A stretch of 64,000 bases of DNA from Palsa-295 sp963785585 (GTDB taxonomy: Bacteria; Acidobacteriota; Terriglobia; Acidiferrales; UBA7541): positions 124,001 through 188,000 of the forward strand of contig CAWAVW010000002.1 of assembly GCA_963785585.1 (NCBI GenBank), read 5' to 3'. Of the stretch, positions 44,702 through 53,430 are shown one piece after another; position 1 is the stretch's first letter, and each line of letters begins with the position of its first letter. The position numbers and the translations under genes were made by a program. Below the pieces are notes generated by a model. It ran no database searches. It was not told where the DNA came from and saw only the letters and a program-made list of their open reading frames with translations.

Positions 44702-45979
44702 TCACAGATCGGAAGGCATTTTGTGATCGTTGTAGTCGGGTAGCGCGAGGTCGCCGGAAAGATAGACTTTGACCCGGTGCCCTTCGCGGATGGTTACGGT
44801 GGGCATGACATTCAGAAACTTGTCGAGGATCTGCGCCGAGGATTGAGCGGTGCTCTGGGCGAATCCCTGACGCATGAGATCGGCGTTCGATGCGTTCAGT
44901 CCGCCTGCCGTTCCCGCTTCTCCGATCGCGCCCAGAGCGCCGATGGCGAGCGACACACCGAAGATGCGGGCGTAGTGGTTGTTGACCTGATCTCGCAGAC
45001 CGGTGTCGCCGATCTGATTGAGACCTTTGAACTGATCGAGGCTAACCGAGTAACCGTCCGGCATGATCACGCGGTGAAAAACGACCGCGAGACGCGACTG
45101 ACCGAATGTGTCGACCTTTTTGGTTTCTCCGAGCAGCTTGGAGCCCGCAGGAATCAGAAGATGCTGGCGGTCATTCGAGTAGACATCGGTCGAGAGCAGG
45201 CACTCGACCGGTCCGGCAAAGCTCCCATCGAGCCGGTTGATGAGAACGGTTTCAAGGATGGTTCCTTCAAACAGCAAATAGGGCTTTCCTGCCGACGCAT
45301 TGCGAGAGCCAGCGGAGGCGGCCGCAGGATTTTTCGGTTCCTCCTTTCGATCGTGATTTATTTCCGAAGCATCCTGGCGACCGGCTGAGGCGAGGGAAGC
45401 GGTGGCAGCAGACGCAGCGCCCTGCTGCATTTCCTTCACGAGTTGCGCAACCTCGGGAGCGGCAGGCCCGACCGGGACAAGACTTGAGTTCGAAGCAGCC
45501 GGTTCGGGGTCCACCGGTGCCGGAGTTGTCGTACCCTTGCGATACGTCAAGGCAACATTCGAAGCAAACAGCGAGACGTAGGCGCGCCTTTTACGCTCGG
45601 CCTGCTCCGGATCTTCCTGTTTTTGCTCGGACGTGCCCACCGGTGTTCCGCCCGGGGCGGATTGCGGGTCCTGGGGCCCATTTGCGATCAGCCGCGTCTG
45701 TTGCGCAAGCGCGCTCTGCGCAACAAGCTGGTCGCGCTGCAATTCCTCAATTCTGCTCTGAAGTTCATTGATCTTGGTTTCGTTCACTTCGAGTGGCGCC
45801 TGGGTAGGAAGCGCAAGCGCGGCAGCCTTCGCGGGTGCCGGAGGTTTTTTGCCTCCGGTCAGCCACATGATGGCGACCATGAGAAAGGCAAGTCCGGCGA
45901 GAAGCCAGGACTGCACGTTTTTCGGCAAAAGACCCTGCGGCTTCGGCGCTTTTTCCTGGATGTCTGCGGGCTGATTCAT
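44702..45979 (-). CDS. virB10: Type IV secretion protein VirB10/TrbI
   Basis: 425 residues: cytosolic tip, transmembrane helix (about 25-41), a coiled coil (about 65-98), a Pro/Ala-rich periplasmic linker, and the C-terminal beta-barrel domain with PYLLFEGTILETVLINRLDGSFAGPVECLLSTDVYSND and LLIPAGSKLLGE. VirB10 spans both membranes and opens the outer pore. The start lies ten bases from virB9. Confidence 0.92.
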   Translation of the reverse strand: MNQPADIQEKAPKPQGLLPKNVQSWLLAGLAFLMVAIMWLTGGKKPPAPAKAAALALPTQAPLEVNETKINELQSRIEELQRDQLVAQSALAQQTRLIANGPQDPQSAPGGTPVGTSEQKQEDPEQAERKRRAYVSLFASNVALTYRKGTTTPAPVDPEPAASNSSLVPVGPAAPEVAQLVKEMQQGAASAATASLASAGRQDASEINHDRKEEPKNPAAASAGSRNASAGKPYLLFEGTILETVLINRLDGSFAGPVECLLSTDVYSNDRQHLLIPAGSKLLGETKKVDTFGQSRLAVVFHRVIMPDGYSVSLDQFKGLNQIGDTGLRDQVNNHYARIFGVSLAIGALGAIGEAGTAGGLNASNADLMRQGFAQSTAQSSAQILDKFLNVMPTVTIREGHRVKVYLSGDLALPDYNDHKMPSDL

Positions 45980-45988
45980 GTGAGTTCC

Positions 45989-46843
45989 TCAGTTCGCGGC
46001 GGTACGGCGCGCGAAGGGCAATTTTTTCTTGCCGACGGCGAGATAACCGGAGTCGATGACTTTGGGAGCGATGTACACGCCGTTCTCGACCTGAAAGCTA
46101 ATCAGGTTCGGTTTGCCGTCCTTCACTTCGTAGAGAGTCGGTTTTTCCCGGGCGGCACACTTGATGTAGGTGAACGCGTCGTCGTGATAGATCGCGGTCA
46201 GCTGGAAGGGTTCGCGCGCAGCTTTTGGCTCGAAGACGTAGTCGAACTGAATTTTCGCAGCGTAACCAGCGCGGAAATGATTCTCCTCCTCGGCGACGCG
46301 GGCTTCGGCCGCGTGGATTTGTTCGGCGGTCTGCGACCGAATGGTGTCGAGTTCCTTTTTGTAGGCTTCGGCCTCCCCCGCGCTCACATAACCGTGCAGG
46401 CCGGACGTCGAAGCGGAGACCCCCGATTTCTCGGCCGGCTCAATGAAAATCTTGAGATCGGGATCGGCACTGGGTTCGTTACTGATTTCAGTCAGCAGGA
46501 ACGAGTAGACGTGGCCGCTCGCAGTGATGAGATTCAAGTTGCTGCGAATTCCGGTCTGAGCCGGATGCACGTAGCACAGGTTGTGCGCTCCGTTGATGAT
46601 CCAGAATTCCTTGTCGCCGGTCGTGAAGTCCAGAATCTCTTCGTCATCGGGGAGCACGATGAGGGTCGAGAAGCGAAGTTTGGCGCGGACCGGAACGATG
46701 TCCTGCTTCGCGTACTTCACAACGCGCGCTCCATCGCCTGCGGCCTGTGCCGGCGCATGGATCAATCCAAGGCCAACAAAAGTGAGAACGAAGATGCCAT
46801 GCAGAATCCGGCGTTTGAGGACAGCTGTAGAGTGAGGTTTCAT
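45989..46843 (-). CDS. virB9: Type IV secretion protein VirB9/TrbG
   Basis: 284 residues with a signal peptide (cleavage near PAQA/A). N-terminal domain with STLIVLPDDEEILDFTTGDKEFWIINGAHNLCYVHP, a coiled insertion (about 150-190), then the C-terminal domain RAGYAAKIQFDYVFE, YHDDAFTYIKC and ISFQVENGVYIAPKVIDSGYLAVGKKK. It forms the outer-membrane core with VirB10. No VirB7-like lipoprotein gene was found beside it. Confidence 0.85.
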   Translation of the reverse strand: MKPHSTAVLKRRILHGIFVLTFVGLGLIHAPAQAAGDGARVVKYAKQDIVPVRAKLRFSTLIVLPDDEEILDFTTGDKEFWIINGAHNLCYVHPAQTGIRSNLNLITASGHVYSFLLTEISNEPSADPDLKIFIEPAEKSGVSASTSGLHGYVSAGEAEAYKKELDTIRSQTAEQIHAAEARVAEEENHFRAGYAAKIQFDYVFEPKAAREPFQLTAIYHDDAFTYIKCAAREKPTLYEVKDGKPNLISFQVENGVYIAPKVIDSGYLAVGKKKLPFARRTAAN

Positions 46844-46864
46844 GATCCGCTCCTTTTAGAGGTA

Positions 46865-47023
46865 CTAATTTTTCGAATGAGCCTTTCGGCGATCCATCAC
46901 GCCCGCAGCGAACCACACGGCGAGGAGTAAAGCCGCGGCGGCGAGCGCGGCGAAGCCCAGCCATAGTGGGTCAAACAGCGCGATAGGCAAGTGCCAGGAA
47001 AAGATTGAACGAACGAGAATCAC
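46865..47023 (-). CDS. 52-aa single-helix membrane microprotein between virB4 and virB9
   Basis: Reads from GTG (overlapping the virB4 stop as GTGA) to TAG at 46865. The sequence has one long hydrophobic helix (about 13-42, PIALFDPLWLGFAALAAAAL and onward) and a basic C-terminus MDRRKAHSKN. It has no lipobox, so it is not an obvious VirB7. Coupling and the helix make it a likely small secretion-system subunit missed by length filters. Confidence 0.65.
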   Translation of the reverse strand: MILVRSIFSWHLPIALFDPLWLGFAALAAAALLLAVWFAAGVMDRRKAHSKN

Positions 47024-49467
47024 AGCCGGCCTCCCGCGAGTGCTTCGAGTCCTTTTTCAAATCCAAGGGTCTCGAACGCCTCTTTGCGTTTCTTGTTGTC
47101 GTAAGGATCGTTGGTATAGAGCCAGTAGCTTTTTGGATCGACGTGGAGATTGGCGATCTTCGAGAGCTCCGGCGTCTTGATCAGGAATTGCTGCTTGGGA
47201 ATGAGACCAGAGATCAACGCGACTTCGTTTTCGTTCAGATGAAACTGCCGCCGGTAGAGTTCCCGGTCCATGTCCGGATTCGCGAGGAAGATTTTCGTCG
47301 AGCAGCTTTCGATGATGACGTCGAGAATGTCGGACCGTTTCAGCTCATCGAGCGACTGCGTCGAGAGAATCATCGCCGCATTGTGTTTTCGCCACGTTTT
47401 TAGGGCTTCGACGACGTATCGCTGGATGCTGGAATTTTTCAGAAACATCCAGGCCTCATCGATGAAGAAGGCCTTGAACACCGAAGAGATCTCGCGGTCG
47501 GCGATGACGGCATTCGCGCGATGCAGGATGTAGAACAATAGCGGTTCGAGCAGTTCCGGATACTGGCTCATCCGCTGAAAGTCGAAGCACTGAAAACGCG
47601 AGAAGGAGATGGTGTCTTCGGCGTTGTCGAACAGAAATCCAAACTGACCACCGCGAGTCCATTTGGAAAGCCGTATCGCGATGTCATGCCCCAGCGTGTT
47701 CGCCAGCACGCTTAGGGTGCGCAGAGCAGGGTCTACCGAATAGAGATTCTCGATTTGATGGAAGAGTTCGCGCTCGGTTGCCGGATCGAGTCCGGCCCCC
47801 TTCGGTCCCTCAAGCAAGACTTTGAGAAACAGGGCGAGGAAATCGAGATTCTCCTTGGTCGGGGGCAGCGAAAACGGATTGATCCTGAAGTCGTCGGATT
47901 CAAGTCCCACACGGACGTAAGAACCCGCAAACAGCTGCGTCAGACTTTCGAAACTGCCTCCGAGATCGAAGATGAATGTGTGTGGTGCGTACTTCTGGAG
48001 GTTTGTTGCCAGGAAATTCAGCAGAAAACTCTTCCCGGCGCCGGTGCGCCCGAGAATCATGGTGTGGGCCACGTCTCGGTAATGGAGGTTCAGGAAGTAC
48101 GGTGTGTGGTGGTTCGTTTCAAGGACGGCAAGATATTCCGCCCGCAGGTGTTTGTTGCGGGGCTCACCGGAATGCAGTGTGAACAGGAATGAAAAATCGG
48201 CATAGTTGGTGTTGAGCAGATACAGCCGCCGGAGATTAAACACGTGGTTGCCGGGAACGGCCGCCAGGAAGGCATTCAGCAGGTTGTATTTCTCTTCGTA
48301 GAGTTGGGCGTCGTGGACGCTGAAGACTTTGTAGAAGTCGGCGCAGGCCCGGTCCACTTTCGCAAGATCGAGGTCGTAGATGACGACGGTCAGCGAGAAT
48401 TCCCCGAAGTAGTTGCCGTGGAGTTCAATCTCCTTGACGCCTTCTCCCAGTTCCCGGACCTGCGATTCCTTCGAATCGTCGAGCAGAACGTCTTGGGGAG
48501 CGGTGTCGTTCATGCTGACCTGGCTCGCGAAGGACCTTTTGGTGTTGTGGAAGTGGCGCCGTTTGGTCTGAATGATCCGGCGCATCCTTCCAGAATCTTC
48601 CTTCTTCCATTCGGTGACGACGTAATAGTTGGCCTCGACTTCGAGCAGGCGTTTGAAAATGAGCGGAAAGCTCTGCGAAGAAGGTTCCTTCAAAGTCAGA
48701 ACCTTCACGTAGTAATCGTCAACGCGCAGATGGCCGCGGTGACATTCCACGGCCGATTCGGGCAGGTAGTAATCGAGAAATGTGTCGTGTTTGAGCGCCG
48801 CGAGCTCGATCTTCTCCGGCGCGTAGTTGAGGGTGCGCTTCAGCACCCGGAAGGCATCCTGCTTTTCGAGCAATCGCACGGTCACGAAGTCGCTGACCTG
48901 CAGAATGAAACTGCGGGCCTTCTCGACAAGCCGGTCCTCCGCGTGCGACACGTGGCGGCCGAGCGTGACGGTCTGTTTCTGGCTGGAAAAATGGGCTCGA
49001 AGGTCTCCGAAGGCTTTGCGCGGGTTGCCCGGCAGTTGGGCGAGAATTCCCCCGAGCTTGGCGGAGACGTCGAATCCCTTGTAAAGCACGACGTAATAGA
49101 CCGAAAAGGAAAACAATGTGTCCGCTTTCGTCGCAAGGTAGGAGATGCGATTCCGGATGGCGGTATCGACGATCGGATTCCCATAAAGGTTGTAGGGAAT
49201 CCGTTCGTTGTTTCTTTTGAACAGATACTGATAGACCCGATAGTTGTCGTCGAACAACTTCAGGGCGGATTCAAGACGTTTGGTGAGGCCGTCGATCGTC
49301 GCACCATCGAGACATTCGTAGTCAACGCCGCGCACTTCGAGAATGACTCCAACCTCGCCGCTCTTGGTGAGAAACGCCGACGGACCGATAAAACCAAACA
49401 GATTGATCTGCGCGCTTAGCGAGCCCGCCTCGCTGTAGTTCTTGAAGATCCGGCTAAGCCTGAGCAT
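47020..49467 (-). CDS. virB4: Type IV secretion ATPase VirB4/TrbE
   Basis: 815-residue ATPase. N-terminal VirB4 domain (about 1-430), then Walker A LGRTGAGKS (472-480), HTFIFDLGGSFESL, and Walker B FFIDEAW (667-673) with LSTQSLDEL. VirB4 energises pilin extraction and substrate transfer. Its start lies inside the 3' end of virB3 (14-base overlap). Confidence 0.95.
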   Translation of the reverse strand: MLRLSRIFKNYSEAGSLSAQINLFGFIGPSAFLTKSGEVGVILEVRGVDYECLDGATIDGLTKRLESALKLFDDNYRVYQYLFKRNNERIPYNLYGNPIVDTAIRNRISYLATKADTLFSFSVYYVVLYKGFDVSAKLGGILAQLPGNPRKAFGDLRAHFSSQKQTVTLGRHVSHAEDRLVEKARSFILQVSDFVTVRLLEKQDAFRVLKRTLNYAPEKIELAALKHDTFLDYYLPESAVECHRGHLRVDDYYVKVLTLKEPSSQSFPLIFKRLLEVEANYYVVTEWKKEDSGRMRRIIQTKRRHFHNTKRSFASQVSMNDTAPQDVLLDDSKESQVRELGEGVKEIELHGNYFGEFSLTVVIYDLDLAKVDRACADFYKVFSVHDAQLYEEKYNLLNAFLAAVPGNHVFNLRRLYLLNTNYADFSFLFTLHSGEPRNKHLRAEYLAVLETNHHTPYFLNLHYRDVAHTMILGRTGAGKSFLLNFLATNLQKYAPHTFIFDLGGSFESLTQLFAGSYVRVGLESDDFRINPFSLPPTKENLDFLALFLKVLLEGPKGAGLDPATERELFHQIENLYSVDPALRTLSVLANTLGHDIAIRLSKWTRGGQFGFLFDNAEDTISFSRFQCFDFQRMSQYPELLEPLLFYILHRANAVIADREISSVFKAFFIDEAWMFLKNSSIQRYVVEALKTWRKHNAAMILSTQSLDELKRSDILDVIIESCSTKIFLANPDMDRELYRRQFHLNENEVALISGLIPKQQFLIKTPELSKIANLHVDPKSYWLYTNDPYDNKKRKEAFETLGFEKGLEALAGGRL

Positions 49468-49759
49468 GGTGGTCCCGCCGAACTGAAATCGGTGTGAGTT
49501 TCATGGGGTCGTACTGCGCTCGCATTTTTGTGGCAGCAAGCAGGAAGCGAAGAATCTGAGGATCGGTGTTCGTGGCGCAGCGGGCGAGAAAATACAGCAG
49601 AAAGAAAATCAGTACACCGCCCAGCAGGCTGTTGAGCAGGTTGAACGTCGCGGCTCCCAGACACATGGCGAAGAAAAACAGCTTTCGCTCGGCACCGAGG
49701 ATGGTGAGGGGCCGTGAAATCGATCGATGCACGCGGTTAAGTCTTCGAACTTCCGCCAT
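49454..49759 (-). CDS. virB3: Type IV secretion protein VirB3/TrbD
   Basis: 101 residues with two closely spaced transmembrane helices (about 22-62, LTILGAERKLFFFAMCLGAATFNLL and GGVLIFFLLYFLARCA). The N-terminal VHRSISRPLTILGAERK is typical of VirB3/TrbD. The ATG at 49759 lies 29 bases after virB2. A longer upstream extension is virB2 DNA in another frame. Confidence 0.85.
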   Translation of the reverse strand: MAEVRRLNRVHRSISRPLTILGAERKLFFFAMCLGAATFNLLNSLLGGVLIFFLLYFLARCATNTDPQILRFLLAATKMRAQYDPMKLTPISVRRDHHAQA

Positions 49760-49788
49760 CGGGTGCTCCGTCGCGAAGGCCGGCGACT

Positions 49789-50112
49789 TCAGTTGCCGGG
49801 AAAGAGCCAGGTTAGGAAATTGACCGCGGCGATGGCCATGCCGACGCCGAAGAGAACTCCCGCGAGGACGCGCTTGGAACCGCCCTCTCCGAATGCAAAC
49901 GTAAGGCCGGCAACAACGATGGCCACAAGAGAGAGACCGCGGGCGATGGTGCTGGTAAAAGCGGTCTGGAGAACAGTCACAGCGTTTTCCCAAGGGGAGT
50001 TGCCGGCTCCTTGGGCGAAAGCGGGAGCCGCGAGGGCGAGCGCCACAACAGCACCAAACGCACCGCGTCCGGAAAGCATCCAGCTGGGAAAGTGTTTCCT
50101 GCGTTTCATCAT
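49789..50112 (-). CDS. virB2: Major pilin VirB2/TrbC
   Basis: 107 residues from ATG 50112 with AGAGGTG upstream. A long basic leader and hydrophobic signal end near APAFAQ, followed by the mature pilin with two helices separated by a short polar loop (IARGLSLVAIVVAGLTFAFGEGG, then VLAGVLFGVGMAIAAVNFL). First gene of the transfer operon. Confidence 0.85.
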   Translation of the reverse strand: MMKRRKHFPSWMLSGRGAFGAVVALALAAPAFAQGAGNSPWENAVTVLQTAFTSTIARGLSLVAIVVAGLTFAFGEGGSKRVLAGVLFGVGMAIAAVNFLTWLFPGN

Positions 50113-50461
50113 TGCGGCACCTCTGTCGAAGTTTTCGAGCGCACGCTCGAGAGCGAAGGAAGTCCACGCGAGCGTTGCGGGCTGCGGGGCGCAGTCGGAA
50201 CGCACTGGTCCGTAGACACGCTAGGCTTCCCTCGGAAGATCCTCGCCCGTTGCGTCTTGACGCCGCGCAGTAACGACGATTCCGTCGCGTGAACTCCCCT
50301 CTATCTACCTATTCAGCGTATGAATCGGAAAATGTGTCACCGGTAGGCGAAGTTATTTTTGACGGGCTTTGAGATGTAGTTTGAATCCTTGCGCAAGAAG
50401 GAATCCCGCAACGAGGGCACAGCGAGTTTGTCAGCTGAATCCCGCTATATACTGAGCGTAT
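50113..50461. other. Divergent promoter region between virB2 and the HNH-like gene
   Basis: 349 bases without a supported gene. It must contain the transfer-operon promoter. A TATACT at 50448-50453 lies eight bases before the ATG of the plus-strand gene, so that transcript may be leaderless; TTGTCA upstream sits at a short 14-base spacing. Confidence 0.45.
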
Positions 50462-51310
50462 ATGGGCGACGATTTCTCAACTCCGGTTAAGGGAGTTCTG
50501 GCCGCGCGCGTTGGCAACCTGTGTTCCAGGCCAGAGTGCCGGGCACTGACCAGCGGTCCGCAAGCCGATCCGGCAAAGGCGCTCAATCTTGGAGTAGCGG
50601 CGCACATCACCGCTGCATCACCCGGTGGCCCGCGATACGATTCCGGACTTTTGCCCGAGGAGCGCAGTGCTCCGGCAAACGGTGTTTGGTTATGCCAGAA
50701 CTGCGCGAAACTCATAGACAACGATGTCTCTCGATTTTCCGTTCAGATTCTTGAGACATGGAAGGCGGACGCGGAAGCGCAGGCCCAAAGTCGGATCGGG
50801 AAAACTGCGTACCTTCAAGACGTGATAACGACGCCGCGTCTCGACAAAGGTGCAAGAGTACGAATTTCGCCCATTATCCCCCGGCTACACGAGCAGTCTG
50901 ATTTCGGCGTCGAGAATGAGCGGGGTGAATGCTTCGTACTGCAGAAGTTCGATTCAGGCCGGCAAGTGGAGATCCCGAAATCCTTCATCGAACAGATTCA
51001 CAAGTTCGGAGATGCCAAACCTTCCCTCATTCAACTCAAGGGCAGGCTTCAGTGGGTTTCCGCGAAACGGAAATTTGAGCTGTTCACCGATAAGCCAGTC
51101 TGGTCAGCGAGCGCTTACGGAATCGGAAAGGATGTGGACCCAAGTTATGTCCGACACATCAGCATCCTTGGGAAGAATAGTTTTGTTCGCGAATCCCGTC
51201 TTCCGCAACTTCTCGCCCAAGGCTGGTACGTCTACTACGATCTGGACGGTGCGTACCTGAGATGGCCGGGTCCCGACACAAATCAGATTTTGATTGTTGA
51301 TCAGGTCTAG
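50462..51310 (+). CDS. HNH-like zinc-binding domain protein, putative defence or regulatory protein
   Basis: 282 residues. The N-terminal 100 residues match a widespread HNH-derived module: CSRPECRALTSGP (Cys21, Cys26), VAAHITAASPGGPRYD, LPEERSAPANGVWLCQNCAKLIDND and ETWKADAEAQA. In many proteins this module is joined to effector or STAND-ATPase domains in defence islands. Here CxxC is followed by Ala-Lys where nuclease-active copies often have His, so cleavage is doubtful. The C-terminal 170 residues are beta-rich and unrecognised. It stands alone on the plus strand inside the element. Confidence 0.68.
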   Translation: MGDDFSTPVKGVLAARVGNLCSRPECRALTSGPQADPAKALNLGVAAHITAASPGGPRYDSGLLPEERSAPANGVWLCQNCAKLIDNDVSRFSVQILETWKADAEAQAQSRIGKTAYLQDVITTPRLDKGARVRISPIIPRLHEQSDFGVENERGECFVLQKFDSGRQVEIPKSFIEQIHKFGDAKPSLIQLKGRLQWVSAKRKFELFTDKPVWSASAYGIGKDVDPSYVRHISILGKNSFVRESRLPQLLAQGWYVYYDLDGAYLRWPGPDTNQILIVDQV

Positions 51311-51403
51311 AAGACACCCACACCGAAGCACGTCAGAGGGTTTCGCGCGACCGATCGCGGTCGATAGCAACTCCAATCATGATTGAGCTTCCTAGAGGGG
51401 CGG

Positions 51404-52213
51404 TCAGGAGTTTTCGTCCTCAGCGATACCCGCAAGAATTGCGTTTGCGGTCTGTTGGACGAACGTAAGGCTCTCGATGAGTAGTTTGGCATCGCCGTTA
51501 TACAGCTGAATGTAGTCCTTGGCGGCGGAGCCTATGTCCAGGCCGATTGCCTGTCCGACCACGAAAGCGACGGCCTCGGCTTCCGTCTCGCGAATGCATT
51601 TGGTGGTGGTGTTTCGTCGCTCGCTGCGATGCAGTAGCTCGTGCGCAAGTTCATGCGCCAGCGTCACGAATTCTTCTGCTACAGGTCGGCCGGGAAGCAG
51701 CGTGATCCGTCCACCCGACGAAATCCCAAACGCCGGAGCGATCGCACTCGAGTACTCGATCGAGATCCCGCAGGCGCGCACGAAGTCCGACAACCGCTCC
51801 TTATATGCGCCGGGGTCGCCGGCGATGGCACAGATTCCGGGAAGTTCCTGTCCCTCGGTTTGTCCGATATCGAAGACATGGACGGAGCGAAAGCCCTTAG
51901 CAGCCGTGGATTCTTCCGTTTCGTGCCGGGCTGGGGCATCGATTCTGCGCCACACGATCGGGGCGGATATCAGGATGCCTTTCTCGCCTTTCCTAACGAA
52001 TCGTCCCAGTGAGTGCCAAGTACGAAAGCCTGCGACGCGGGTAGCGTCTGGTTTCTGCGAAGCAATGAGCATGATATTGCCAAGGCTGTACCGATGAAAT
52101 CGACCCATCGTTGCGAGGTAGTGCGTCAAGGTTTCGCTGCGCCCCTCGTTGAGAGCATCGATAAGCTGCTGGGTTGCTCGGTCTGTGATTTTCTTGATGT
52201 CTTCCGATTTCAT
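51404..52213 (-). CDS. ArdC-like antirestriction protein with ImmA/IrrE-type metallopeptidase
   Basis: 269 residues. The N-terminal ArdC single-strand-DNA-binding part (about 1-90) contains RYSLGNIMLIASQKPDATRVAGFRTWHSLGRFVRKGEKGI. The C-terminal zinc peptidase has HELAH (187-191) and a downstream glutamate in ETEAEAVAFVVG. ArdC proteins protect incoming plasmid DNA from host restriction. The ATG at 52213 has GAAAGGA upstream; an in-frame start 39 bases earlier lacks one. Confidence 0.88.
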   Translation of the reverse strand: MKSEDIKKITDRATQQLIDALNEGRSETLTHYLATMGRFHRYSLGNIMLIASQKPDATRVAGFRTWHSLGRFVRKGEKGILISAPIVWRRIDAPARHETEESTAAKGFRSVHVFDIGQTEGQELPGICAIAGDPGAYKERLSDFVRACGISIEYSSAIAPAFGISSGGRITLLPGRPVAEEFVTLAHELAHELLHRSERRNTTTKCIRETEAEAVAFVVGQAIGLDIGSAAKDYIQLYNGDAKLLIESLTFVQQTANAILAGIAEDENS

Positions 52214-52408
52214 GTTCTTGTCCTTTCGGTGAGTAAGATTTGGTTCCTTCAAGACAGGCAGGAACCAAATTGGAACGGGTCACCGGAAGGACAGGAAGTG
52301 TTCCGCGGCTGAAGCGCTTGGCAACGGGCGTGACAGGGAACCACTGCTGGCTCGACCGTGTGCGCGCGGAAGGAAGTTCAACCGTTCCGGTCTGGAAAAG
52401 TGCCGGTT

Positions 52409-53164
52409 TCAGAGAATTTCAGGAGGACTTTGTGCGAGCCTCCGCAATTTTCCGAGCAGCCTTTTCAGTTTCTGTCGTACCGCGTTGGTTGAATTTCCGT
52501 TCGAACCGTTCACCGTTTCGAGAGAACCTCCGTCGAGCTTGAACTGGACGAGGAGGTTCAACTCAGAATCCGTGATGAGCTTCTTCGAGATACACCGGTT
52601 CAGGAAATGCCGCAGCAGCAGATGTCGTTCGAACGAATCCCGCCCTGCCATGTCCTCGGGCGCCGCGCCGTCTCGGTTCGGAACGTTTCCGTAACCCCGA
52701 CTTTCGCGTTGCGCCCATTCAAAGACCTTTCGTTTTACGGCACGCGAAATGGCGAAAGCAAAGTGCGATCGGCGTGCTCGGAGATCATCGGAGCGCAGAT
52801 ATTCGAGCAGGACGCTCAGCGACTGTTGCGCGATGTCCTGGTGCGACAGAGCGGGTTGCTGTCTTCCAACCTTTCGCACAGTCGCGTGAAGCGTGGGAAG
52901 AAAGGCGAGAATGAGAACTGATTCGACGAAGGACGGGTTCAGCGGACGGGCTACCAAAAGGTCGCGCAGGGAAGCGTCGGAGTTTGCATCGGCGCTTGAG
53001 GCCTTCAGATGCGAGAGCAGCTCTGGAACCGAGGAACATCGACTGAGAGCCTCGGACATCAGGAACAGTCCGTCGATGGCTTCTTTTTCTCTCGGTGACA
53101 GGGCCGACAGAAGACGCGGTTCGAGATTACAGAGCGTGCAAGCGCACAGGACTGGCGGGGACAT
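52409..53164 (-). CDS. Sigma-factor-like protein
   Basis: 251 residues with AGGGGAG before the ATG. The middle contains SHQDIAQQSLSVLLEYLRSDDLRARRSHFAFAISRAVKRKVFEWAQRES, like sigma-70 region 2, and the end has DSELNLLVQFKLDGGSLETVNGSNGNSTNAVRQKLKRLLGKLRRL, like region 4. An N-terminal CACTLCN may bind zinc. It could activate the transfer promoter; this is an inference. Confidence 0.62.
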   Translation of the reverse strand: MSPPVLCACTLCNLEPRLLSALSPREKEAIDGLFLMSEALSRCSSVPELLSHLKASSADANSDASLRDLLVARPLNPSFVESVLILAFLPTLHATVRKVGRQQPALSHQDIAQQSLSVLLEYLRSDDLRARRSHFAFAISRAVKRKVFEWAQRESRGYGNVPNRDGAAPEDMAGRDSFERHLLLRHFLNRCISKKLITDSELNLLVQFKLDGGSLETVNGSNGNSTNAVRQKLKRLLGKLRRLAQSPPEIL

Positions 53165-53381
53165 GGCTCAACTCCCCTGGCACCCGGAAACACACGGGGC
53201 CGAAAGCGAGAACGGGAATACGTTCTCGACAGCTCTTAATCAGCAACGAATCAACCTTCGGCTGCGGAACCGACCGAAGTTGCGGCGCCGCTGACTGCTG
53301 AGGATCAGCGGGGGAGGCGTATCCTCCGCAATTGCGGGCGGGGCATGCCGGATTTGTTTTGCGCGGCAGGAATCGAGGACA

Positions 53382-53419
53382 AATAAAAAAGGCCCCCGGG
53401 CGGAAGCCAGAGGGCCTTT
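53382..53419 (-). terminator. Rho-independent terminator after ssb
   Basis: On the minus strand an eight-base stem AAAGGCCC/GGGCCTTT (53412-53419 and 53388-53395) with a 16-base loop is followed by a T-rich tract. It begins 12 bases beyond the ssb stop. Confidence 0.85.
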
Positions 53420-53430
53420 CAAGAAGCGAC

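Noticed and set aside
45623..46930. 435-codon plus-strand frame across virB9/virB10
   Set aside because: Antisense to two well-supported coupled genes; content has no motif and reflects GC-rich codon usage.
48244..49419. 391-codon plus-strand frame
   Set aside because: Wholly antisense to virB4, whose ATPase motifs are intact.
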